Position numbers and translations under genes: made by a program
NCBI GenBank assembly: GCA_045590195.1
Contig: JAZNQN010000073.1
Coordinates: forward strand, 62,001 to 126,000
Length of the DNA: 64,000 nt
Origin: JAZNQN01 sp045590195
GTDB lineage: Bacteria > Bacillota > Clostridia > UMGS1883 > UMGS1540
Reading direction: 5' to 3'
The notes under the pieces: generated by a model
Databases searched by the model: none
Told to the model about the DNA's origin: nothing
Seen by the model: the letters and a program-made list of their open reading frames with translations, nothing else
In this document: positions 16,626-25,047 of the stretch, in pieces
Layout: each line of letters opens with the position of its first letter
Position numbering within the stretch: the first letter of the stretch is position 1

Positions 16626-16728
16626 TTATCCACTTTTTATTAAATCTTGAAAGTATAGTAAATATGCGAAAAATTTAAGTTTTCCATATTTTCCACACAT
16701 ACTAATACTATTACTATAATTATTATTT
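16626..16728 (+). other. Origin sub-region between dnaA and dnaN: DnaA boxes and DnaA-trio unwinding element
   Basis: The 158-base gap holds TTATCCACT (16626-16634) and two exactly abutting boxes, TTTTCCATA (16680-16688) and TTTTCCACA (16689-16697). Four bases later begins a run of triplets, CTA-ATA-CTA-TTA-CTA (16702-16716), continuing as AT-rich triplets to about 16728. This is the arrangement of the basal unwinding system described in Bacillus subtilis, where DnaA bound to paired boxes extends onto a trio-repeat strand and melts the DNA. Confidence 0.8.
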
Positions 16729-16778
16729 ATTTTTATAAGGCGGAAAAAAACAAAATTATACGAAACGAGGAATTTAAA

Positions 16779-17894
16779 ATGATTTTTTTGTGTGAAAAAG
16801 AAAAACTTTTTGATGCGGTATCAACTGTAATAAAAGCAGTATCTGCTAAATCTCCAATGCCAATACTTGAAGGCATACTTATAAGTACAGACGAAGATAA
16901 AATTATTCTTACAACTAATAACCTTGATACAGGTATTGAATGTACAATTCCTGCAACAGTTCAGGAAAACGGATCTGCAGTACTTGGCGATGCAAAAGTT
17001 TTTATGGAAATTATAAGAAAACTTCCTAACGACATAATAAGTGTAGATGTAAAGGAAGATTTAAAAACAACTATTAAATCACAAAAATCTGTTTACAATG
17101 TTCTGGCTTTAAGCCCTGAACAGTTTCCTGAGCTTCCACAAATTAAAGAATCTGCATCGTTTACTCTTCCTTCAAACGTTCTTAAAAAAATGATAAGACA
17201 AACTGCATATGCAGTTTCAACAAGACCTGAAAAAATTACACTTACCGGTTCACTTTTTGAAATTGAAGATGGTAATCTTACTGTTGTTTCTCTTGATGGC
17301 TTCAGAATGGCTTTAAGAAAAGAAAAAGTTAATGCCGGAGTAAATAACAAATTTATTATTTCAGGAAAAACTCTTTCAGATGTTTCTAAAATAATCAAAG
17401 ATGATGAAACACCTGTAACAATTAAAATAACAGATAAATATGCACTTTTTGAATTTGAAAACACAAAAATTCTTTCAAGACTTATTGAAGGCGAATATTT
17501 TAATTATAAAGCAATAATTCCAAAAGATTTCAGAGTTTTAACAAAACTTCAGCTTCGTGATATTTTAAATCTTGTTGAAAGAACAGACCCTATTGTGTCG
17601 GTTGATATTGTTAAAAATCCTGTAAAACTTACAATAGAAAATAATATCCTGGCAATAGACTGTGTAACTTCTACTGGAAAAGTTCACGATGTACTTGAAA
17701 TTGATAGTACAGATGAAAAAATTGAAATTGGTTTTAATCAGAGATATCTTCATGAGGCTTTGGCTGCATGTGAATGTGATGAAATTTTAATGCAGTTTAA
17801 CGGAAATTTAAATCCATGTATTATTAAACCTGCAGAAGGCGAAGAAGATTTCTTATTTATGGTATTACCTGTTAAAATAAACAGCGAGGGATAA
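16779..17894 (+). CDS. dnaN: DNA polymerase III sliding clamp (beta subunit)
   Basis: Ring-shaped dimer that tethers PolC to DNA. 371 residues, the usual length, built of three tandem clamp domains of about 120 residues each. The N-terminus reads 'EKLFDAVSTVIKAVSAKSPM' followed by 'PILEGILI', a standard clamp opening, and the C-terminus closes with 'DFLFMVLPVK', a variant of the common ...YLIMPVR ending. It follows the DNA-unwinding element and precedes yaaA by one base. Confidence 0.97.
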   Translation: MIFLCEKEKLFDAVSTVIKAVSAKSPMPILEGILISTDEDKIILTTNNLDTGIECTIPATVQENGSAVLGDAKVFMEIIRKLPNDIISVDVKEDLKTTIKSQKSVYNVLALSPEQFPELPQIKESASFTLPSNVLKKMIRQTAYAVSTRPEKITLTGSLFEIEDGNLTVVSLDGFRMALRKEKVNAGVNNKFIISGKTLSDVSKIIKDDETPVTIKITDKYALFEFENTKILSRLIEGEYFNYKAIIPKDFRVLTKLQLRDILNLVERTDPIVSVDIVKNPVKLTIENNILAIDCVTSTGKVHDVLEIDSTDEKIEIGFNQRYLHEALAACECDEILMQFNGNLNPCIIKPAEGEEDFLFMVLPVKINSEG

Positions 17895-17895
17895 T

Positions 17896-18108
17896 ATGGA
17901 ATTTAAAGTTGAAGGCGAATTTATAAAACTTGATTCTCTTTTAAAAGCAGCAAATGTTGTTTCAAGCGGTGGCGAAGCTAAAATGTTAATTTTAGATGGC
18001 GAAGTTTTGGTAAACGGCGAAGTTGAAGAGAGAAGAGGCAGAAAAATAAGACAGGGCGACGAAGTAATTTGTAAATTCAGCGATAATTTAAAAATTGTGG
18101 TAATTTAG
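17896..18108 (+). CDS. yaaA: S4-domain RNA-binding protein YaaA (RlbA)
   Basis: 70 residues, almost entirely one S4 RNA-binding domain: 'IKLDSLLKAANVVSSGGEAK' then 'ILDGEVLVNGEVEERRGRKI' and 'QGDEV'. It is found between dnaN and recF throughout the Firmicutes. Ribosome association has been reported for the Bacillus protein, but its role is not settled. Start one base after the dnaN stop, two bases before recF: a tightly packed operon. Confidence 0.93.
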   Translation: MEFKVEGEFIKLDSLLKAANVVSSGGEAKMLILDGEVLVNGEVEERRGRKIRQGDEVICKFSDNLKIVVI

Positions 18109-18110
18109 TT

Positions 18111-19202
18111 ATGTTTGTAAAAGAGCTTGAAATTGTAAATTACAGAAATTATGAAAAAGCAAAAGTTAATTTTTGTAGCGGAACAAATATATTATATGGA
18201 AAAAATGCTCAGGGGAAAACAAATTTACTTGAAGCAGTTTCGCTTTTTTCTTCAGGAAAAAGCTATAGAAGAGTTCCCGACAGAAATCTTATAAATTTAG
18301 AAAAAGATTTTACAAAGATTAAAGTTTTGTTTGAATCATATGGCTGTGAAAAAGATGCAGAAATTTTAATAAATAAGAATAAAAAGTTTATAAAACTTTG
18401 TGGTAGTAACCTTAGAAAAACAAGCGAAATTTTAGGAGTTTTTAAAACTGTTTTGTTCAGTCCCGAAGAAATGTATCTTGTTTCAGGCGCGCCGGAACTA
18501 AGGCGTAATTTTACAGATATGCTTTTAAGCAGTGAAAAACCGCTTTACTACAGTATTTTAAAAAAATATTATAAAATTTTAAAACAAAAAAATAATTTAT
18601 TAAAACAAAACAGTTCTAATATAGAAAAAACTCTTTCAATCTGGAATGAAGAACTTGCAGATGCTGCAGCAAAAATTATGGTTTACAGAAATAATCTTAT
18701 AAATGAAATTTGCCCTGCAGCTGATAAAGTTTTCAGTGAAATGACTAGTGATAAAGAAAAATTTTATATAAAATATATTCCAAATGTAGCCAGTGAAGAT
18801 TTCAGTGAAGAAATTTTAAGAGATAAAATACTTAATAATTTAAATAAAAAAATGAGTGCTGAAATTTTACTTGGAACTTCCGTTGTGGGAATTCATCGTG
18901 ATGATATGGAATTTTATATAAATGATAAAAATGCAAAATTTTTCTCGTCACAAGGTCAACAAAGAACAGCAATAGTTGCTTTAAAAATGGCTCAGGCAGA
19001 AATGATATACGAAAATAATGAAGAATATCCAATATTTTTGTTTGATGATATTATGAGTGAGCTTGACAGTGAAAGAAGAAATTACATTTCTCAAAAAATA
19101 TCAGGAAAACAAGTAATTATAACTTGTACTGATAAATATGAAACAAGCGGAAATACAAAATATTTCTATGTTGAAAACGGAAGTGTTGAAGAATGTATAT
19201 AA
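18111..19202 (+). CDS. recF: DNA replication and repair protein RecF
   Basis: SMC-like ATPase that helps load RecA at gaps and stalled forks. 363 residues. Walker A 'LYGKNAQGKTNLLEAV' is at about residues 28-43, the ABC signature region is 'FFSSQGQQRTAIVALK' and Walker B is 'PIFLFDDIMSELD'. The opening 'VKELEIVNYRNYEKAKVNF' is the family hallmark. The last ten bases overlap the start of remB. Confidence 0.97.
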   Translation: MFVKELEIVNYRNYEKAKVNFCSGTNILYGKNAQGKTNLLEAVSLFSSGKSYRRVPDRNLINLEKDFTKIKVLFESYGCEKDAEILINKNKKFIKLCGSNLRKTSEILGVFKTVLFSPEEMYLVSGAPELRRNFTDMLLSSEKPLYYSILKKYYKILKQKNNLLKQNSSNIEKTLSIWNEELADAAAKIMVYRNNLINEICPAADKVFSEMTSDKEKFYIKYIPNVASEDFSEEILRDKILNNLNKKMSAEILLGTSVVGIHRDDMEFYINDKNAKFFSSQGQQRTAIVALKMAQAEMIYENNEEYPIFLFDDIMSELDSERRNYISQKISGKQVIITCTDKYETSGNTKYFYVENGSVEECI

Positions 19203-19444
19203 ATATTGGCGGCGACTTTGTTGTAAGAGATAAAGATATTGTTGGTATAATGGATATAGAAAATACCAGTACATCGAAAATAACAAAAGAATTCTTAAGA
19301 AAAATAGGAAAAAGCGTTATTTATATTTCTTCCGAGTTGCCAAGGTCGTTTATAGTAACAGGAAAAAAAGATAATATAAAGGTTTATATATCACCTGTTT
19401 CATCATCTACTCTTTATAAAAGAGTAATGAGCAAAAAAGGTTAA
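19193..19444 (+). CDS. remB: Extracellular-matrix regulator RemB (DUF370)
   Basis: 83 residues. The start 'MYINIGGDFVVRDKDIVGIM' and the segment 'SKITKEFLRKIGKSVIYIS' match the RemB/YaaB family, which lies between recF and gyrB in Firmicutes. The paralogue RemA activates matrix and osmoprotection genes in Bacillus; RemB function is less clear. Translation is coupled to recF by a ten-base overlap. Confidence 0.9.
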   Translation: MYINIGGDFVVRDKDIVGIMDIENTSTSKITKEFLRKIGKSVIYISSELPRSFIVTGKKDNIKVYISPVSSSTLYKRVMSKKG

Positions 19445-19468
19445 AATTCTGCAGAAATGGAGTAAAAT

Positions 19469-21418
19469 ATGGAAATGGAAAACAATATGAATCAGAATAA
19501 TTATGATGAATCTCAAATTCAGGTTCTTGAGGGGCTTGAAGCAGTAAGAAAGAGGCCTGGTATGTACATAGGTTCAACATCTGCAAGAGGTCTTCACCAT
19601 CTTGTTTATGAAATTGTTGATAATAGTATAGATGAGGCTTTGGCAGGATTTTGTACTGAAATAAATGTTACGCTTAATAAAGATAATTCTGTTACTGTAA
19701 AAGATAACGGCCGTGGTATGCCGCACGGTATTCATCCAAAAATGGGTATTTCAACTATCGATGTTATTTTTACAGTGCTTCACGCCGGCGGTAAATTCGG
19801 CGGTGGCGGATATAAGGTTTCAGGTGGTCTTCATGGTGTTGGTGCATCAGTTGTTAATGCTCTTTCAACAAAGCTTGAAGTTAAAGTTGACGATGGCGAA
19901 AATGTTTGGTTCCAGAGCTATAAACGTGGTGTTCCTGATGGCGAAGTTCACGAAATCGGTAAAACAGATAAAACAGGAACAGAAGTAACTTTTTGGGCAG
20001 ACCCTGAAATTTTTGAAGAAACAGTTTACGATTTCGAAGTTTTGCTTAAAAGACTTCGTGAACAAGCTTTCTTAAATGGCGGTATCAGAATAGTATTTAC
20101 CGATAAACGAGGCGAGGAAGACAGAGTTGAAGTTTTACAGTACGATGGCGGTATTAAAAACTTTGTTTCATACCTTTACGGAGAAAAGAAAAAGAGAAAA
20201 GATACTCTTGAAAATGTTCATGAAGAAGTAATTTATGTAAGCGGCGAGAAAAACGGCAGTATGGCCGAGGTTTCACTTCAGTGGAATACAGGTTATGATG
20301 AAGTAATTGAATCGTTTGCAAATAATATTTCAACAACTGAGGGCGGAACTCACGAAACAGGCTTTAAATCGGCTCTTACCAGAGTACTTTTTGATTACGG
20401 TAAAAAATATAAACTTATAAAAGATAATGAAGAACTTACCGGCGAGGATGCAAGAGAAGGTTTAATTGCGGTAATTTCAGTAAAACTTGAAGAGCCTCAG
20501 TTTGAAGGCCAGACAAAAACAAAACTTGGTAATTCGGAAATCCGTGGTCTGGTTGAAGGAATTGTTAAAGAAAAACTTGCAGATTTTCTTGAAGAAAACC
20601 CAGAAGTTGGTAAAGCAATTATAGAAAAAGCCTTAATGGCATCTCGTGCAAGAATTGCCGCAAGAAAGGCGAGAGAGGCAACAAGAAAAACTCCTCTAGG
20701 AACAAATTCACTGCCCGGAAAACTTACCGACTGTATTGTTAAAGACCCTACAAAAACTGAAATTTATATAGTTGAGGGTGATAGTGCGGGCGGCAGCGCC
20801 AAAAACGGCCGTGACAGTAAATATCAGGCAATTTTGCCGCTTTGGGGTAAAATGCTTAATGTTGAAAAATCAAGAGCAGATAAAGTTTACGGAAACGATA
20901 AATTAAAACCTGTTATTCAGGCACTTGGAACAGGAATTGGAGAAGAATTTAATATTGAAAGACTAAGATATGACAAAGTAATCATTATGGCCGATGCCGA
21001 TGTCGACGGTGCTCATATTCAAACACTTTTACTTACATTCTTCTTCAGATTTATGCCCGAGCTTATTGAAACAGGCCATATATATCTTGCAAAACCACCT
21101 CTTTATAAAATTTCAAGAGGTAAGAAAACACAGGTTGCATTTTCCGATGATGAAAGAGATATTATAAGCGAAGAATTTAAAGGCGGAGATGCAAACGCAA
21201 AAGTTGATATAAGCCGTTATAAAGGTCTTGGTGAAATGAACCCCGAAGAACTTTGGGAAACAACTATGGACCCGAAAAACAGAATACTTTTAAAAGTTAC
21301 ACTTGAAGATGCTGAAAAAGCAGATCTTATATTCAGTACTCTTATGGGCGACGAAGTTGAACCAAGAAGACTTTTCATCGAAGAAAATGCCCAGTATGTA
21401 ACAAACCTTGATGTTTAA
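19469..21418 (+). CDS. gyrB: DNA gyrase subunit B
   Basis: ATPase subunit of gyrase, introducing negative supercoils with GyrA. 649 residues, the short Gram-positive form. The GHKL ATP site shows 'EIVDNSIDEALAG' and 'DNGRGMPHGIHPKMG', then 'GLHGVGASVVNALS'. The TOPRIM domain shows 'EGDSAGGSAKNGRD' and the metal-binding 'ADADVDGAHI'. C-terminal 'YKGLGEMNPEELWETTMDP' is typical. Two ATGs lie two codons apart (19469 and 19475); the first is used because of GGAG eight bases upstream. Confidence 0.98.
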   Translation: MEMENNMNQNNYDESQIQVLEGLEAVRKRPGMYIGSTSARGLHHLVYEIVDNSIDEALAGFCTEINVTLNKDNSVTVKDNGRGMPHGIHPKMGISTIDVIFTVLHAGGKFGGGGYKVSGGLHGVGASVVNALSTKLEVKVDDGENVWFQSYKRGVPDGEVHEIGKTDKTGTEVTFWADPEIFEETVYDFEVLLKRLREQAFLNGGIRIVFTDKRGEEDRVEVLQYDGGIKNFVSYLYGEKKKRKDTLENVHEEVIYVSGEKNGSMAEVSLQWNTGYDEVIESFANNISTTEGGTHETGFKSALTRVLFDYGKKYKLIKDNEELTGEDAREGLIAVISVKLEEPQFEGQTKTKLGNSEIRGLVEGIVKEKLADFLEENPEVGKAIIEKALMASRARIAARKAREATRKTPLGTNSLPGKLTDCIVKDPTKTEIYIVEGDSAGGSAKNGRDSKYQAILPLWGKMLNVEKSRADKVYGNDKLKPVIQALGTGIGEEFNIERLRYDKVIIMADADVDGAHIQTLLLTFFFRFMPELIETGHIYLAKPPLYKISRGKKTQVAFSDDERDIISEEFKGGDANAKVDISRYKGLGEMNPEELWETTMDPKNRILLKVTLEDAEKADLIFSTLMGDEVEPRRLFIEENAQYVTNLDV

Positions 21419-21443
21419 GGCTTATTGAAAGGAATTTTTAAAG

Positions 21444-23981
21444 ATGGCTAAAAATAAAAAATACGAAGATTCACATTTTGAAGAATACTTTGACACTCAA
21501 AAAATAGTTAATATTGATATTGAAAAAAGAATGAAAGAGGCTTTTATCGATTATGCTATGAGCGTTATCGTAAGCCGTGCTTTGCCTGATGTTCGTGATG
21601 GTTTAAAACCTGTTCACAGAAGAATACTTTATTCAATGTTTGAAGAACATTTAACATCGGACAAGCCCTTCTTCAAATCTGCTACAACCGTTGGTAACGT
21701 TATCGGTAGATACCATCCACACGGTGACGCATCTGTATATGATGCAATGGTTCGTCTTGCACAGGATTTCTCTATGAGATATCCTCTTATCGACGGTCAC
21801 GGTAACTTTGGTTCAGTTGATGGCGATCCCCCTGCTGCTTACCGTTATACAGAAGCCAGAATGAGCAAGCTTTCAAACGTTTTGCTTGAAAATATTGATA
21901 AAAATACAGTTGATTTTGCTCCAAACTTTGATGAAAAAAGAGTTGAGCCTACTGTACTTCCAACAAGAATACCAACTCTTCTCGTAAACGGAAGTAGCGG
22001 TATTGCCGTTGGTATGGCAACAAATATTCCGCCCCATAACCTTACCGAGGTTTTAAACGGCGCAATGGCACAAATTGATAACCCTGATATTACAACAGAA
22101 GAACTTATGGAACATATTCAGGGCCCTGATTTCCCAACAAGCGCAACAATTATGGGAAAAAGCGGTATAAGAAGTGCTTATCAGACAGGTAGAGGTAAAG
22201 TTATTATCCGCGCAAAAGCTGAAATTGAAGAACATAAGGACGGAACTTCTTCAATTATCGTAACTGAGCTTCCTTATCAGGTTAACAAAAAAATGCTGGT
22301 TGAGCAAATTGCAGAGCTTGTAAAAGATAAGAAAATTGAAGGCCTTTCTGATATTGATGACCATTCTTCTGACCGTGTTGGAATAAGACTTGAAATTTTC
22401 TTAAAACGTGATGCAAACCCACAGGTTGTTTTAAATCAGCTTTATAAATATTCAAGACTTCAGGATAGCTTTTCAATTAATATGCTCGCAATTTGTGACG
22501 GAAAGCCACAAACTATGTGCCTTAAAGATATTCTGGCTCAGTTTATATCTTTCCAGGAAGAAATTGTTACAAGAAGAACTAAATATGACCTTGAAAAAAC
22601 CGAAGCAAGAATGCATATTCTTGAAGGCCTTCGTATTGCTCTTTCTAATATTGATGAAATTATTGAAGTTATCAGAAGTTCTTATGATGATGCTAAAGAA
22701 AAATTGATGGAGCGCTTCTCTTTCTCTGAAATTCAGGCACAAAGCGTTCTTGATATGCGCCTTGCACAGCTGCAGAAATTAAACGGCGAAAAAATTGATG
22801 ATGAATATAAAGAACTTGGCGAAAGAGCAGAAGAATATAGAAATCTTCTTGCAAATCACGATCTTCTTTCAGAGCAGATTAAGAAAGAACTTACTGAAAT
22901 TCGCGATAAATTCGGCGATGAAAGAAAAACAGGTATTGAAAATGTTCTTACTGAAATTGATATTGAAGACCTTATTGAAGAAGAGGAAAGCGTTATTACT
23001 CTAACTCACTGCGGTTATGTAAAGAGAATGCCTGCTTCAACATATCAGAGCCAGCATAGAGGCGGTAAAGGTATTAAAGGCCTTTCAACTAAAGACGAAG
23101 ATTTTGTTGAAAAAATTATTATCTGTTCAAGCCATGCAAATCTCTTGTTCTTTACTGATAGGGGCAGAATGTATCGTATAAAAGGATATCAGATTCCTGA
23201 ATCAAGCCGTCAGGCAAAAGGCTCAGCTATTGTTAATATCCTTCCAATAGAAAAAGATGAAAAAGTAACAGCATTTATTGCCGTTAAAGAGTTTGAAGAG
23301 GATAAATATCTCCTTATGTCAACAAGAGGCGGCGTTATTAAGAAAACATCGCTTACTGATTACGATACATCAAGAAAAGGCGGTATTATAGCAATTTCTC
23401 TTGATGAAGGCGACGAGCTTATCAACGTTGAAATGACAAATGGCGAAAACGATGTTGTTATCGGTACTCATAACGGTATGGCTATAAGATTTAACGAGCG
23501 CGATGTTCGTTCAATGGGCAGGGTAACAAGAGGTGTTAAAGCTATTACACTTCGTGATGACTACGTTGTCGGTATGTGCGTAGTTTCCGAAGATGCAGAA
23601 CTTCTGGCAGTAACCGAAATGGGCTATGGTAAGAGAACTGATATTTCTGAATACAGAACTCAAACTCGTGGCGGTGTTGGTATAAGAACTTATAAATGCA
23701 GCGATGTAACAGGCAAAGTTGTTGGTATTAAATCTGTAAAAGATAGCGACGATATTATTATGATTACATCAGAGGGTATTGTTATAAGAATTGCCGCAAC
23801 AGATGTAAGCTCAATTGGCAGAAGTACAAAGGGTGTAAGGCTTATGCGCCTTTCCGATGGCGTACAGGTTGTTTCGGTTGCTTTAACAGAGCATGAAGAA
23901 GTTGAAGAAGAGGAAGAAAGCGGCGAAGCAGTAGAAGGCGCAGAAACAACTGTTTCAGAGCCTGAAGTAACCGAGGAATAA
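21444..23981 (+). CDS. gyrA: DNA gyrase subunit A
   Basis: Breakage-rejoining subunit of gyrase. 845 residues. The winged-helix domain carries the catalytic tyrosine Tyr135 in 'AAYRYTEARM', where the residue two before it is Tyr133 instead of the common Met. The quinolone region reads 'HPHGDASVYDAMVRLAQ', so the position equal to E. coli Ser83 is Ala96. The GyrA box at the start of the beta-pinwheel is 'QHRGGKG'. The tail is acidic (HEEVEEEEESGEAVEG). Good AAAGGA ribosome site; 25 bases after gyrB. Confidence 0.98.
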   Translation: MAKNKKYEDSHFEEYFDTQKIVNIDIEKRMKEAFIDYAMSVIVSRALPDVRDGLKPVHRRILYSMFEEHLTSDKPFFKSATTVGNVIGRYHPHGDASVYDAMVRLAQDFSMRYPLIDGHGNFGSVDGDPPAAYRYTEARMSKLSNVLLENIDKNTVDFAPNFDEKRVEPTVLPTRIPTLLVNGSSGIAVGMATNIPPHNLTEVLNGAMAQIDNPDITTEELMEHIQGPDFPTSATIMGKSGIRSAYQTGRGKVIIRAKAEIEEHKDGTSSIIVTELPYQVNKKMLVEQIAELVKDKKIEGLSDIDDHSSDRVGIRLEIFLKRDANPQVVLNQLYKYSRLQDSFSINMLAICDGKPQTMCLKDILAQFISFQEEIVTRRTKYDLEKTEARMHILEGLRIALSNIDEIIEVIRSSYDDAKEKLMERFSFSEIQAQSVLDMRLAQLQKLNGEKIDDEYKELGERAEEYRNLLANHDLLSEQIKKELTEIRDKFGDERKTGIENVLTEIDIEDLIEEEESVITLTHCGYVKRMPASTYQSQHRGGKGIKGLSTKDEDFVEKIIICSSHANLLFFTDRGRMYRIKGYQIPESSRQAKGSAIVNILPIEKDEKVTAFIAVKEFEEDKYLLMSTRGGVIKKTSLTDYDTSRKGGIIAISLDEGDELINVEMTNGENDVVIGTHNGMAIRFNERDVRSMGRVTRGVKAITLRDDYVVGMCVVSEDAELLAVTEMGYGKRTDISEYRTQTRGGVGIRTYKCSDVTGKVVGIKSVKDSDDIIMITSEGIVIRIAATDVSSIGRSTKGVRLMRLSDGVQVVSVALTEHEEVEEEEESGEAVEGAETTVSEPEVTEE

Positions 23982-23999
23982 TGAAAGGACTGCAGTTTT

Positions 24000-25046
24000 A
24001 TGAGAAGAGTGTGCAGAGAGGTTAAAATAGGCAATATAAAAATTGGCGGAAGCGAAAAAATTGCTATCCAGTCAATGACAACTACTTCTGCCGCAGACGT
24101 AGAAAAAACTGCAGAACAAATAAATAAACTTTATAATGCAGGCGCAGATATTGTAAGATTTACTGTTCCTGATGAAGAGGCGGCAAAAGCCGTTTCAAAA
24201 ATTAAAAAACTTACAAAAGCGGCAATTGTTGCCGATATACATTTCAATTACCGCCTTGCGCTTATGTGTATTGATGGCGGAATTGACAAAATAAGAATAA
24301 ATCCCGGAAATATTGGCTCTAAAGAAAGAGCAAGAGAGGTTGCGCTTGCGGCAATTGGCGCAGGTGTTCCCATAAGAATAGGGGTAAACAGCGGCTCTTT
24401 GGAGAAGGAGTTTTATGAAAAATACGGCTCCTCTCCAAAAGCTATGGTTGAAAGCGCAAAATACCACGCTTCTATTTTGGAAGAATGTGGTATGAAAGAT
24501 ATTGTTATAAGCCTTAAAGCTTCTGATGTAAGAAAAACTGTTGAGGCATATACTCTTATGGCAAAAGAATGTGATTATCCGCTGCATCTCGGCGTAACCG
24601 AGGCGGGAACTGCCTATGGCGGAATTATTAAGTCAAGCGCAGGAATAGGCGCTCTTTTGCTAAATGGTATTGGCGATACTATAAGGGTTTCACTTACGGC
24701 TGACCCCATAGAAGAAGTAAAAGCCGCAAAAGCTCTTTTGTCAGCCCTTGATTTAAGAAGTGAGCCGCAACTTGTTTCCTGTCCTACTTGCGGCCGATGT
24801 CGCATAAATCTTTTCGAAATTGCAGCAAAGGTTGAAAAATATCTTGAAAATATTCAAAAACCTATAAAGGTTGCAGTTATGGGCTGCGCAGTAAATGGCC
24901 CAGGGGAAGCAAAAGATGCCCATATAGGAATTGCCGGCGGAAAAGGCGAGGCAGTTTTATTCAAAAAAGGCGAAATAGTTAAAAAACTTAAAGAAGAAGA
25001 AATTCTTGAGGTTTTGTTCAGAGAGATAGATTTATGGAGTGAATAA
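24000..25046 (+). CDS. ispG: 4-hydroxy-3-methylbut-2-enyl diphosphate synthase (flavodoxin type) IspG
   Basis: Penultimate enzyme of the MEP isoprenoid pathway: reduces MEcPP to HMBPP with an iron-sulphur cluster. 348 residues, the bacterial short form. The TIM-barrel opening has 'GGSEKIAIQSMTTTSAADVE'; the cluster domain shows 'CPTCGRCRIN' and 'GCAVNGPGEAKDA', giving the three Cys and one Glu ligands. It lies between gyrA and polC, with polC starting two bases after its stop, so the two are coupled. Confidence 0.96.
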   Translation: MRRVCREVKIGNIKIGGSEKIAIQSMTTTSAADVEKTAEQINKLYNAGADIVRFTVPDEEAAKAVSKIKKLTKAAIVADIHFNYRLALMCIDGGIDKIRINPGNIGSKERAREVALAAIGAGVPIRIGVNSGSLEKEFYEKYGSSPKAMVESAKYHASILEECGMKDIVISLKASDVRKTVEAYTLMAKECDYPLHLGVTEAGTAYGGIIKSSAGIGALLLNGIGDTIRVSLTADPIEEVKAAKALLSALDLRSEPQLVSCPTCGRCRINLFEIAAKVEKYLENIQKPIKVAVMGCAVNGPGEAKDAHIGIAGGKGEAVLFKKGEIVKKLKEEEILEVLFREIDLWSE

Positions 25047-25047
25047 A

